A stretch of 63,796 bases of DNA from contig QEXW01000041.1 of assembly GCA_003130845.1 (NCBI GenBank), positions 1-63,796 of the forward strand. The letters run 5' to 3'. Shown here in pieces: positions 8,345-17,084 of the stretch (positions within the stretch are counted from its first letter, which is position 1; the number at the start of each line of letters is the position of its first letter). This DNA is from Anaerolineae bacterium. Its GTDB lineage: Bacteria; Chloroflexota; Anaerolineae; Anaerolineales; Villigracilaceae. A program made the position numbers and the translations under genes. Under the pieces are notes generated by a model, which was not told the origin of the DNA, made no database searches, and was given only the letters and a program-made list of their open reading frames with translations.

Positions 8345-9196
8345 ATGACAACCTACCAGGTCGCGCCGGTGGATTGGCGGCAAGTCTTTCTGCGCGTTCG
8401 CTTTGAGAACGCTGAAACGGTGGCCCCGCTCATCCTGTGCATTTCACCCTGTCGCAGTGGTTCAACGGTCTTGTTGCGCGTTTTTGGGGCGAGCGGAATT
8501 CCTTCGTTTTATCAGCCCTGGAAAAATGTTTTGCGGTGGGCCATGCAGGGGGTAGAGTGGTTTTGGGATTTCCCAACCGGCTCCACACCGGTTTTCGTCA
8601 AAGAAACGATTGGTCCATACACCCTAACCGAAACCAAATTCAACCCATTTGAACTTGTACAGGCCATTCATTATCCGTTGCATAAATTGCGCTTGATGTT
8701 GGTTGCGCGTGACCCGTTGCAGACTTGGGTTTCTTGGCAGACCTTGTGGGGAGAAAAAACCCGCTTTGAAATTTTCTATGCAGCGTTTGAGCAAGTAGAA
8801 ACGATTCGACGGCAAATCCAATCGGCAGGGCTGCCGTTGGTGCATTTCGTCTATGAGGCCGTACGAGATTATGGTGCTGAATCTGCTATTCGTGGCCTGT
8901 TTGCTCAGTTGGGACTTCCCTTTACCCGGCAGGCCATCACCGGCTGGTTTAGCCTGCCACCCTTTGGTGAAGACGGTTCCAATATCTTTTACCCGCAAGA
9001 GCCGCCTGTCTTTTCGGTGCCAAACATTCACGAAAAAGTCGAAACTGCGGATAGCCTGGAGTTTTTTGCTCGCAGCGAACCTTTTGCAGGGGTACCTGTT
9101 GACCAAGTTGACCAGATTCGGCACAGTGAATTGCAAACTTGGTATGAAACCTGGCGTCGAACCCATTATGCTGTACTCGACGCACAAGGTGGCTAG
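8345..9196 (+). CDS. Sulfotransferase-like protein
   Basis: 283 residues. ATG 8345 is chosen because CAGGAG lies at 8334-8339 with normal spacing; an in-frame ATG at 8303 lacks one. Near residue 36 the sequence LCISPCRSGSTVLLRVF fits the PAPS-binding 5'-phosphosulfate loop of sulfotransferases (usual form PRSGTT/S). The lengths between later blocks (LMLVARDPLQTWVSWQTLWG, resembling the R-DP region of the 3'-phosphate loop) also fit. Substrate unknown. It ends at the base before the start of the SulP permease, so the two are almost certainly co-transcribed; sulfate import next to sulfate transfer supports the assignment. Confidence 0.65.
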   Translation: MTTYQVAPVDWRQVFLRVRFENAETVAPLILCISPCRSGSTVLLRVFGASGIPSFYQPWKNVLRWAMQGVEWFWDFPTGSTPVFVKETIGPYTLTETKFNPFELVQAIHYPLHKLRLMLVARDPLQTWVSWQTLWGEKTRFEIFYAAFEQVETIRRQIQSAGLPLVHFVYEAVRDYGAESAIRGLFAQLGLPFTRQAITGWFSLPPFGEDGSNIFYPQEPPVFSVPNIHEKVETADSLEFFARSEPFAGVPVDQVDQIRHSELQTWYETWRRTHYAVLDAQGG

Positions 9197-11383
9197 ATGA
9201 AACACTCCCTTTCTGAACTTCAATCGCCTGTGCTGTTACGGTCCATCTTGTTGGGATTGGTCGTTGGGCTGATTGCCCTGGTCAACACCATCACCTATGG
9301 TGTTCTCATCTACAAATCCACCGGAGATGCACTCAGCGGGGTCTTACTGGCGTTGATTAATGGTTTGATTCTTTCTCTGTTGTTTGGTTTATTTGGCTCG
9401 GTGCCGGGCATGGTTGCTTTTCCGCAATCGGCCATGACGCCTGTTTTGGCCGGCTTGGTGGTTAACATGACGCTTGCGCTGGCAGGAGCCTCTCAATCGG
9501 CTGTTACGGCAACGGTTACAGCAGCGGTCTTGTTGGCTTCGTTGATGGTGGGAATGGCGTATGTGCTGCTTGGCTACCGTCAGTTAGGGAACCTGATTCG
9601 CTTTTTGCCGTATCCTGTTTCGGCGGGCTTTTTGGCCGGGCTAGGCTGGGTTTTGTTCAAGAGTGGTTTTGAGATAGGCTTGGGCAAATTCACACTCATG
9701 ACCTTTTTCGACCCGAATTCGCTCACCGGTTGGTTGCCAGCGCTTTTGTTTGGCGTGGTTTTGTTTGGCATCCAGCAGAAGAGTTCTTCGGCTTGGCTGC
9801 CTCCTTTGGTGATTTTGATAGCGGTTGTGGGCTTTTATCTCTGGCAACTGCCTCGTGCTTCCATTGAGGAGTTGCGGCAGGCGGGTTGGTTATTGGTGAT
9901 TGCTTCCCCATCTAAAGTTCAAGCGCTCTTTCACTATCCATTGGTGACCTCTTGGCGAGAAATTCAGTGGGGGGTGATTTTTCAGAACGCTGGCATTTTT
10001 TTAACGGTGTTGTTTACCGCCCTCGTCAGCCTGTTGCTTAACATCAACGGGATTGAAATGGGGATTCGCAAAGATATTGACCCCAGCCGAGAAATGCGTT
10101 TGGCTGGGCTGGCGAATCTTATCACCCTGGCGGCAGGTGGTGGCATTGTGGGGTATCCTTCGGCCGGCTTGACGTTGCTTGCCAACCGTAATGGACCACC
10201 CCACCGGGTGTTTGGTTTTGTGGTGAGTGGTTTGTTTGTGGTGGTGCTTCTGTGGGGGACACATTATCTCTCCTACCTGCCTAATTTCGTCATCGCTGGC
10301 TTGCTCATTTCGCTTGGCTTAAACTTTTTGCAAGAATGGTTGTTGGAGGGCGCGTTTAAATTTTCCCTCACCGACTTTTTGGTCGTTCTGGTCATGTTTT
10401 TTACGGTTGTTTTTACCGATTTGTTGCGCGCGGTGGGGCTGGGCTTGGTTTTGATGGTGGCTTTGTTTGTGCTTAACTACAGCCGGACAAATGTTATCCG
10501 CAGCATATTGACCGGAAAAACCTATCAAAGTAATGTAGACCGACCGCTAAAGCATGCCCGCTATTTGCAAGAACAAGGCAGTCAATTATTAATTTTGCGT
10601 TTGCAAGGCTATATCTTTTTTGGCACGGCGCATTCCATCTATGAATGGGTGAAGGAACATCTGCCTTCTCAATACGCCGAAGCGCGCTACTTGGTGATTG
10701 ATTTCAGCCAGACTTACGGAATTGACTCTTCGGCTGCCAATGTGTTTATGAAGCTATTCCACTTCACCCAAGCGCGCCAAGTAAAGCTGGTCTTTGCGGC
10801 GTTACGGGAAGCGATGCAGCAACAATTCGTGCGTGGTGGGTTTAACCTGCGCACTGGCAGTTTTTATACTTTTGAAAGCCTAGATCGTGCGGTGGAATGG
10901 TGCGAAGCTGCCATTTTGTCTGTTTCTAACCTGACGATGATTACCTCCCGCAGCCTGGTGCATAATTTAGGCGCTTTTTTTACTCCTGCTGAGTTAAGTG
11001 CACTGGAAAAATATATGCAAATGCTTAACGTTCCTGAAAATCATCGGCTGATTGCCCAAGGCGAATCCCCGCCCGGTTTATATTTTATTGAGAGCGGACA
11101 AGTCACCGTGTACCGTGAAATAGGGGATGGTCGCCTGATTCGTTTGCGCACGATGGGTGCCGGCGCGAGCGTTGGTGAAATGAGCCTGTATCATGGCGGT
11201 CTGGCTTCGGCAACCGTTTTGACCGATTTTCCCTGCAGAATTTATTTATTTTCGCGTGAGCAGATGGCTGAGATGGAGAGCAAAGACCCACTTCTGGCTA
11301 TCAAATTTCATCGTTACATCATTGAGTTGCTTGTGCAACGCTTGCAAAATACTACTGCCAGTGTGCAGGCATTGATGGAATAG
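9197..11383 (+). CDS. SulP-family anion (sulfate) permease with STAS and cNMP-binding-like domains
   Basis: 728 residues. SulP proteins move sulfate or other anions such as bicarbonate. Residues ~1-430 hold the hydrophobic transporter core. Residues ~458-568 form the cytoplasmic STAS domain (with VIDFSQTYGIDSSAANVF). Residues ~588-720 form a cyclic-nucleotide-binding-type beta roll (GLYFIESGQVTVYRE, then VGEMSLYHGG). In the phosphate-binding cassette the usual Arg before S/A-A-T is replaced (LASATV), so binding of cAMP in the normal way is doubtful. ATG follows the upstream TAG directly, and the channel gene starts nine bases downstream. Confidence 0.88.
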   Translation: MKHSLSELQSPVLLRSILLGLVVGLIALVNTITYGVLIYKSTGDALSGVLLALINGLILSLLFGLFGSVPGMVAFPQSAMTPVLAGLVVNMTLALAGASQSAVTATVTAAVLLASLMVGMAYVLLGYRQLGNLIRFLPYPVSAGFLAGLGWVLFKSGFEIGLGKFTLMTFFDPNSLTGWLPALLFGVVLFGIQQKSSSAWLPPLVILIAVVGFYLWQLPRASIEELRQAGWLLVIASPSKVQALFHYPLVTSWREIQWGVIFQNAGIFLTVLFTALVSLLLNINGIEMGIRKDIDPSREMRLAGLANLITLAAGGGIVGYPSAGLTLLANRNGPPHRVFGFVVSGLFVVVLLWGTHYLSYLPNFVIAGLLISLGLNFLQEWLLEGAFKFSLTDFLVVLVMFFTVVFTDLLRAVGLGLVLMVALFVLNYSRTNVIRSILTGKTYQSNVDRPLKHARYLQEQGSQLLILRLQGYIFFGTAHSIYEWVKEHLPSQYAEARYLVIDFSQTYGIDSSAANVFMKLFHFTQARQVKLVFAALREAMQQQFVRGGFNLRTGSFYTFESLDRAVEWCEAAILSVSNLTMITSRSLVHNLGAFFTPAELSALEKYMQMLNVPENHRLIAQGESPPGLYFIESGQVTVYREIGDGRLIRLRTMGAGASVGEMSLYHGGLASATVLTDFPCRIYLFSREQMAEMESKDPLLAIKFHRYIIELLVQRLQNTTASVQALME

Positions 11384-11392
11384 GGGAACTGT

Positions 11393-13699
11393 ATGAGTAA
11401 AAAATTTTTTCTTCCGCTTGGTGTTTTAGGTGTTTTGGTGCTGATTGGCTTGCTGGTTTGGGTGGGGCAGCGTTCGGTTTTCTCGCAAAAGCAGACCATC
11501 CCACTGTACATTGCCGTGATGCTCGAACGCCAAAAAGTTGCTGGGTCCGAGGAGCCTTTTCCCGATAGTGTGGATGCGATGCGCGGTGTGGAACTGTGTG
11601 CGGCAGAAATCAATCAGATATGGCGTGATACGATGGCCTACCCCTGGGAATTGAAAATAGATTTCTATTATGATGAAAACCAAGTAGAAACCGGTTTAGA
11701 GCAGGCCAACAAAGTCGTCGAAACCAACCGTGCTCTCGTTGTTTTAGGACATGCGCAATCGCAAATTTCAAAACCAGCCGGGCAAATTTACGCCCAAAAC
11801 GGTATTCCGGCCATTACCGGCTCTTCGATTAACGATGATGTGGTGGTGGGCAATGAATGGTATTTCCGTGTTTTGCCCAATAGCTCGGCGCAAGCACACC
11901 AAATGGCACACTACATTTACCGCGTGCTTGGAAAGACCAAGGCCACCCTCATCGAGGGGAAAAATGATGCCTTCGCGCAGATGTTTGCGAGTGGCTTTCG
12001 GGAATATTTTACGGCGCTCGGCGGTGAAATTACAGCGACCTATGCCTTTACCCGCCCCCAGAGCAATGCCTTAACTGCAGAAATGCAGGAAATCGCGGAA
12101 CAAATCCGCCTTGAATCGAGCAGCGTAGATGACCCCGGCGTGCTGGTCTTTGCTACACGGGCAAACGAAGGCGCCCTGTTCCTAATTGGTTTGCGTGAGC
12201 GTGGTGTAAACCGCCTGACGTTTGGGCCTAGCCCGTTTGCCAACATTCTTTTTCTTTCCACCATCCAAACTGCGCCGCGCTTGCGTGAACCCAGCTTTTA
12301 CTCGAATGGCGTGTACGTGCTGGCGCCGGTTGTTTTTGATACCGCTGGCGAGCAAGGACAAAAGTTTTTTTCCAACTTTGTTGCACGTTACGGCACAGAA
12401 CCTGGTATGAAAGCCGCGACCAATTGCGATGCGCTTCTGGTAGTGGCAAAGGCTGTTCAGGATGCTCAAATCTCCGGTGCGCCAACCACCCTGGCAGAAG
12501 ACCGCCGTAAGGTGCGCGATGCACTCGCCAATATCAATGCACCTGAGCGAGCTGTAGATGGTGTCACCGGACGACTTTTCTTCGACCAAAACCGAGAAGT
12601 GGTTAAACCGATTGATACCAGCATCTATCAGAACAATCAGCGCATTTCTGCCATCAGCCAGATTGTGGAAATTGACGCAGAAACTGCGCTTCGTCTGGAG
12701 AAGCAGATACAAGAACGCAGCCCGGTTCTAAAATATGATAACCGCTTCTTCCGCGTGACGGATGTCGCCTATGTTGGGATAGACATCAACGAAGTCAGTG
12801 AACTCGATACGCAAAGTGGAACTTATCTCTTGGATTTCTATCTCTGGTTTCGCGCGCGCGAGCCATTAAGCCCCGATGATTTTGTCTTTTTGCAGTTGGC
12901 TGAACCGTTTGAATTGGGTGAGCCGGTGGTGGAAACCCTGGAAAATGGTATTTCCTATCGTGCCTATCATCTCAAAGCCAAACTAAAGGGCAATTTTGTC
13001 TATAACAACTATCCTTTTGACCAGCAACGCTTGGGGATTCAGTTAAAGCACAAGTTCAAAAACGCGCAGGAACTTTTGCTGGTGCCAGATACGATTGGCA
13101 TGCGCGATATTTCTAGCGCCGGCTTTCTCAAGCGGTTGCTTGCCCAAAACGTGGTGCGCTCATTGGGGGATTGGACTTTGGTTAACCAAGTCGGCAGCGC
13201 AGTCATTATTCAAGACCAGATTATCAATGACTCCACGCTTGGCAATCCCACCTTGGTCGAAAGCGGAGATACCCAAATCGCTTATACGCTTATCCGGGTA
13301 GAATTCCAAATTAAACGCAATGGCTGGACGTACATTTGGAAAAATCTGTTTCCACTTGGCTTTTTGGTTGGGTTAGCGTATTTGGCTTTTCTTTCCAAAG
13401 CCAGCGAATATGAAAAGATGTATGATGTGGTGACAAGCGTGATTTTAACAGCGGCCTTTTTTCAGCTTGGCTTGAATGAATCGCTACCCAACATTGGCTA
13501 CCCCACGGCGATGGATTGGATGTTTTATATTTTATATGCGCTGTGTGTCGCGCAAATCATCACGATTTTGGTGATACGCAAGTATGTCAACAGCGAACGC
13601 GAGGCGCAAGCCAATCGCATTATATGGAGCGCTCGCTATGCTTACCCTGTGCTGGTTTTGGTCAGTGGCTATGCCATTTATCTCTTGTTTTGGCAGTGA
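11393..13699 (+). CDS. Periplasmic binding protein fused to pentameric ligand-gated ion channel (Cys-loop/pro-loop family)
   Basis: 768 residues, start preceded by GGGGAA. Residues ~5-25 are a signal or anchor helix. Residues ~36-430 resemble the type-1 periplasmic binding fold of branched-chain amino acid receptors (GVELCAAEIN, VVLGHAQSQ, GIPAITGSS, YFRVLPNS). Residues ~446-645 match the extracellular domain of pentameric channels: VGIDINEV...LDTQSGTYLLDFYLWFR, then the pro-loop YNNYPFDQQ near 539. Four hydrophobic segments follow: M1 ~650-672 with its Pro, M2 ~680-700, the conserved LPNIGYPTAMDW linker into M3 ~707-729, and M4 ~745-766. It is therefore a full-length channel with an additional sensor domain. 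Ligand and ion selectivity are unknown; the SulP partner suggests an anion- or sulfur-related role, which is inference. Confidence 0.82.
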   Translation: MSKKFFLPLGVLGVLVLIGLLVWVGQRSVFSQKQTIPLYIAVMLERQKVAGSEEPFPDSVDAMRGVELCAAEINQIWRDTMAYPWELKIDFYYDENQVETGLEQANKVVETNRALVVLGHAQSQISKPAGQIYAQNGIPAITGSSINDDVVVGNEWYFRVLPNSSAQAHQMAHYIYRVLGKTKATLIEGKNDAFAQMFASGFREYFTALGGEITATYAFTRPQSNALTAEMQEIAEQIRLESSSVDDPGVLVFATRANEGALFLIGLRERGVNRLTFGPSPFANILFLSTIQTAPRLREPSFYSNGVYVLAPVVFDTAGEQGQKFFSNFVARYGTEPGMKAATNCDALLVVAKAVQDAQISGAPTTLAEDRRKVRDALANINAPERAVDGVTGRLFFDQNREVVKPIDTSIYQNNQRISAISQIVEIDAETALRLEKQIQERSPVLKYDNRFFRVTDVAYVGIDINEVSELDTQSGTYLLDFYLWFRAREPLSPDDFVFLQLAEPFELGEPVVETLENGISYRAYHLKAKLKGNFVYNNYPFDQQRLGIQLKHKFKNAQELLLVPDTIGMRDISSAGFLKRLLAQNVVRSLGDWTLVNQVGSAVIIQDQIINDSTLGNPTLVESGDTQIAYTLIRVEFQIKRNGWTYIWKNLFPLGFLVGLAYLAFLSKASEYEKMYDVVTSVILTAAFFQLGLNESLPNIGYPTAMDWMFYILYALCVAQIITILVIRKYVNSEREAQANRIIWSARYAYPVLVLVSGYAIYLLFWQ

Positions 13700-13717
13700 G
13701 CGCCGGCTTTGTTGGCC

Positions 13718-14530
13718 CTAGCAGGTGAGTGAACGCAGAAAACGCAATACATGTTGATTGAATTCTGCCGCGTGCGATTGGTGTGGAACGTGACCGGCTT
13801 CCAGCGTGGCGGTTTGTGCCTGAGGCAGGGTGAGGGCCAATTGGGTGAAGGAGGCTGGCGCCAGGGTTAGGTCGCGTCGGCCCCAAATGACCAATGTCGG
13901 CGCCGTGATGTGATGCACTAGGGGCATTAAGTCTCGGATGGTAGAGGGGATGTTGAAAATGCCAGGGTGGGCGCGTTTGTAATCCAGCGCAGTTTGCCGA
14001 CGTACGCTCGGCGGCAATATGTAGCCATTCCGAATGGAGAGACTGGTAAGGTCAATCACCATGCGCACCAGCCATTCAGGCGTGCGCTGGATGAGCGTTG
14101 TATTGATGAGCGGACCTTTATAGCGTACACGCAAGAGGGGTGGCAATTGCTCAACGCGATAAAAAGGATTGACCAGCACCAGCGCACGCACCCGCTCTGG
14201 CCAACGCAGGGTATACGCCATCGCCAGGTAGCCGCCGAGGGAATGCCCGACCAAAATCAGGGGGGAGGCTAGCGCCAGGCCTTCGACCCAAGCGCAAAAG
14301 TGGTTGAAGACGTTTTCGATGTGATACTCTTCCAGTCGCGTGGGTTTATAACTTTCCCCATGACCCAGCAAATCGAGCGCGTAGCCTGCATAACCGGCCA
14401 AAGAGAGCGCCGGCAGGAGTTCGGTCCAGTCAAAAAGCGAAGCCGCCAGTCCATGAATGAGCAGGACTGGCGCACCTTCGCCTTGTTGGACGAAATGGGC
14501 ATAGTTTTCAGTGTGAACGGGATTGTTCAT
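13718..14530 (-). CDS. Alpha/beta hydrolase
   Basis: 270 residues using ATG at 14530 (MNNPVHTENYAHF), which is preferred over 14587. The alpha/beta hydrolase fold is clear: oxyanion-hole motif LIHGLAA near 27, nucleophile elbow GHSLGG near 98, Asp in VIWGRRDLTL and the C-terminal His in AGHVPH. Substrate unknown. It overlaps the end of the upstream hydrolase/acyl-CoA synthetase gene by 23 bases, so they are translated from one message; an esterase or thioesterase acting on the synthetase's acyl product is possible. It converges with the channel gene, with only 18 bp between them. Confidence 0.82.
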   Translation of the reverse strand: MNNPVHTENYAHFVQQGEGAPVLLIHGLAASLFDWTELLPALSLAGYAGYALDLLGHGESYKPTRLEEYHIENVFNHFCAWVEGLALASPLILVGHSLGGYLAMAYTLRWPERVRALVLVNPFYRVEQLPPLLRVRYKGPLINTTLIQRTPEWLVRMVIDLTSLSIRNGYILPPSVRRQTALDYKRAHPGIFNIPSTIRDLMPLVHHITAPTLVIWGRRDLTLAPASFTQLALTLPQAQTATLEAGHVPHQSHAAEFNQHVLRFLRSLTC

Positions 14531-16973
14531 AGCGTTTTGCCAGCTCACGCCGCAGCACTTTTCCGATGAATGTTCGAGGAAAATCATCTACGAATAGAAC
14601 CAGGCGCGGCACAATTCCGGGGGGTAAGCGGCGTTTGCAATAGGCAATTACTGCTTCAGCCGAGGGTCGCTCGCTGTTCGCAATCACAAAGGCAATCGGC
14701 TGCCCGGCAACCGCCACAACTGCGGCCTCCTTAACTTGCGGAATTTCATACAGCACCTCTTCCACATCGCGTGGGAAAGCCGGCTGACCTGGTTTTTCAG
14801 GATACCACATGTCGGCTTTGCGGGCAATGATGCGGAAATAGCCGTCTGCGTCCATGATGGCTACATCTCCCGTCAATAGCCAGCCATCTTCTAGCAGGAC
14901 TTGGTGCGAGGCTTCAGGATTGCGCCAGTAACCCAGCATGACTTGTGGGCCACGTATCGCCAGTTCTCCAATTTGCCCCGTCTCGACCGCTTTGCGTCCA
15001 CGTTGTAAATCTACAATGCGTGCCTCGGTGGAGGGCAAGGGAATGCCGATGCTGCCGACTTTACGTAAACCGTTGAGCGGGTTGGCATGTGTGATGGGCG
15101 AGGCCTCGGTCAGGCCGTAGCCTTCTACCAAGCGGCCTTTGGTCAATTTTTCAAAGGTTTCTTGCACTTCAACCGGCAAAGGCGCCGAGCCGCTAATGCA
15201 GGCGCGAATGGAGGCTAACCCATAGTTGCGCACTCCCCGGAAGTTATTAATTGCAACGTACATCGCCGGCACGCCAGGAAAGATGGTTGGCTTGTAGCGG
15301 CGGATGGTCTTCAGCACCTCGGCTGTGTTGAAGGTCGGTTTGAGAATGAGCGTTGCACCGATGGTGATGGGGACCGTCATCGCGGCGGTCATTCCGTAAG
15401 AATGCGAAAGCGGTAAGACACACAGAAAGCGCTCGCGGCCTTCCTCGGCGGTGGGCATCCACTGACGGGTTTGCAGTGCATTGGCAACCAGGTTGCGATG
15501 TGAGAGCATGACACCTTTGGCTTCGGACGTCGTACCACCAGTGTATTGAATCACGGCCAAGTCGTCGGGGGAGACCTCGATGGCGGGGGATTTGTTGCTT
15601 TGTCCATACAGCCAACGGTTCCAGCGTAACGCGGCGATAGGCGCAAGACCGCGATTGCGCCAGAGTGAAATCAGGTAACGGAAGCGGTCCAGATATTCCC
15701 CGCCTTCCGTGAAAACAACGTGTGGCACACCGGTTGCGGCGCGAATCTGCTCGGCCAACCCAGCCCAGCGCGTTAGTGTAACCAGGACAAATGGCTCAGC
15801 ATCATGCAATTGGCGGATGATTTCTTCGACCTGGTTATTGGGCGGCACAAAGACCACAACCCCACCTGCTTTGAGCGTGCCAAAAAAGCCAATGACCATT
15901 TGTGGCACCGTAGGCAGCAACAAGGCCACACGCCCGCCTTGCGCAAGACCCAGCGAGAGCAGGGCGTTGGCAAAGCGGTTGACTTCGTGGTTGAGGCGGC
16001 GGTAGGACAGACGTGCCCCTTCAAAAATCAAAGCAGTATGATGCGGGAAGCGCCGCACGGCCGACCGCAACAAATGATGAAGTGGAATTTTGGGGATGCC
16101 AATTGTATAAGGAACGCCCTGTTCGTAATGGACCAACCAGGGCCGTTCACGCCGCAAGGAATCGCGGTCTGCAGAATGCCCTGGCGGGCCAATTTCACGC
16201 CAGGTTGTGCGGTTTTCCCCTTCTAGCACGCGTTCTATGGCACGATTGACAGCATCGCGTCGCTCTAGCATCACCAAATGCCCCGAGGCGCCAATATCCA
16301 CTTCTTCGGCGCCGGGGATAGAGCGAGCAACGCGCTCAAACATCGGGGCGGCAAAGACATAATCGCGGTGGCCTCGAATGACCAGCGTGGGAACTTCTAA
16401 CCGCGGGTAGAAATCCCAACCATAAAAGCGCGATAAGTTGTTGTGGTAGAGTGGTTTTAGCACGTGTGGCGGGGCGGCCAGCCAAGAGCGGGTGAAGGGT
16501 GCTACCACCCGTAGCAGGTTTGTCGGTAAGCGCAACATCAGACGGTAGAAAGGATTGAGTTTAAATTCGCCTGCCGTAGCAATCAAAATGAGCCGCTCTA
16601 ACCGTTCTGGATGATGTAAGGCGAACTTGGTAGCGATTGCTCCCCCAAAAGAATGCCCGACCAGGGTAAACGGCTCTTCAACCCGCAGCGCGTTGAGCGC
16701 GGCTTTCAGGTCGGCTAACACTTCCGGCATGTCATACATGCCAGGCGGTTTATCAGATTGACCATGTCCGCGCAGGTCGAGCGCAATGACGCGATTATCG
16801 CGCGAGAATTTCTGTAACTGGTAGCGCCATTGAGTTGCCTGACCACCAAAGCCATGCAAAAAGACCAACGTGCGGCGTGGACGTTCGGGAGAAATATCAA
16901 TCGCCGAAAGCCGCACCAGCGGATTAGAAGAAACGCGTACCTCGCGCCGATAGAGTTCAATGTCTATTTCCAT
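14508..16973 (-). CDS. Alpha/beta hydrolase / acyl-CoA synthetase fusion
   Basis: 821 residues from ATG 16973; the longer frame to 17048 is rejected because a promoter abuts 16973. Residues ~1-245 are an alpha/beta hydrolase (VFLHGFGG, nucleophile GHSFGG, C-terminal GASGHLVM). Residues ~275-821 are an adenylate-forming enzyme: QYTGGTTSEAKG (P-loop, ~474), GYGLTEASP and TGDVAIMDADGYFRI, ending with the Lys region FIGKVLRRELAKR. Such enzymes activate fatty acids to acyl-AMP and then acyl-CoA. After the hinge, the usual Gly-rich loop is replaced by WYPEKPGQPAFPRDVEEV, so thioester chemistry may differ. The fusion suggests release and activation of an acyl chain in one protein; substrate unknown. 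Confidence 0.85.
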   Translation of the reverse strand: MEIDIELYRREVRVSSNPLVRLSAIDISPERPRRTLVFLHGFGGQATQWRYQLQKFSRDNRVIALDLRGHGQSDKPPGMYDMPEVLADLKAALNALRVEEPFTLVGHSFGGAIATKFALHHPERLERLILIATAGEFKLNPFYRLMLRLPTNLLRVVAPFTRSWLAAPPHVLKPLYHNNLSRFYGWDFYPRLEVPTLVIRGHRDYVFAAPMFERVARSIPGAEEVDIGASGHLVMLERRDAVNRAIERVLEGENRTTWREIGPPGHSADRDSLRRERPWLVHYEQGVPYTIGIPKIPLHHLLRSAVRRFPHHTALIFEGARLSYRRLNHEVNRFANALLSLGLAQGGRVALLLPTVPQMVIGFFGTLKAGGVVVFVPPNNQVEEIIRQLHDAEPFVLVTLTRWAGLAEQIRAATGVPHVVFTEGGEYLDRFRYLISLWRNRGLAPIAALRWNRWLYGQSNKSPAIEVSPDDLAVIQYTGGTTSEAKGVMLSHRNLVANALQTRQWMPTAEEGRERFLCVLPLSHSYGMTAAMTVPITIGATLILKPTFNTAEVLKTIRRYKPTIFPGVPAMYVAINNFRGVRNYGLASIRACISGSAPLPVEVQETFEKLTKGRLVEGYGLTEASPITHANPLNGLRKVGSIGIPLPSTEARIVDLQRGRKAVETGQIGELAIRGPQVMLGYWRNPEASHQVLLEDGWLLTGDVAIMDADGYFRIIARKADMWYPEKPGQPAFPRDVEEVLYEIPQVKEAAVVAVAGQPIAFVIANSERPSAEAVIAYCKRRLPPGIVPRLVLFVDDFPRTFIGKVLRRELAKRYEQSRSH

Positions 16974-16979
16974 GCAGCA

Positions 16980-17008
16980 AGCATACAACAGCCAAGGTGA
17001 GATGTCAA
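16980..17008 (-). promoter_or_regulatory. Promoter for the hydrolase/acyl-CoA synthetase gene, predicted leaderless
   Basis: On the minus strand: TTGACA (17008-17003), exactly 17 bp, TATGCT (16985-16980), then six bases to ATG 16973. A consensus -35 with ideal spacing and no room for a ribosome-binding site. Confidence 0.78.
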
Positions 17009-17069
17009 TTTTGTAATTTTTAGCGCAAGTTGGTTGTGAATTTGTCATGCACTAGGTATTTCAAGCGGA

Positions 17070-17075
17070 TATAAT
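17070..17075 (+). promoter_or_regulatory. -10 element TATAAT for the GGDEF gene
   Basis: TATAAT with nine bases to ATG 17085, no ribosome-binding site and no clear -35. Divergent from the promoter at 16980-17008. Confidence 0.5.
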
Positions 17076-17084
17076 CAAACCAAG

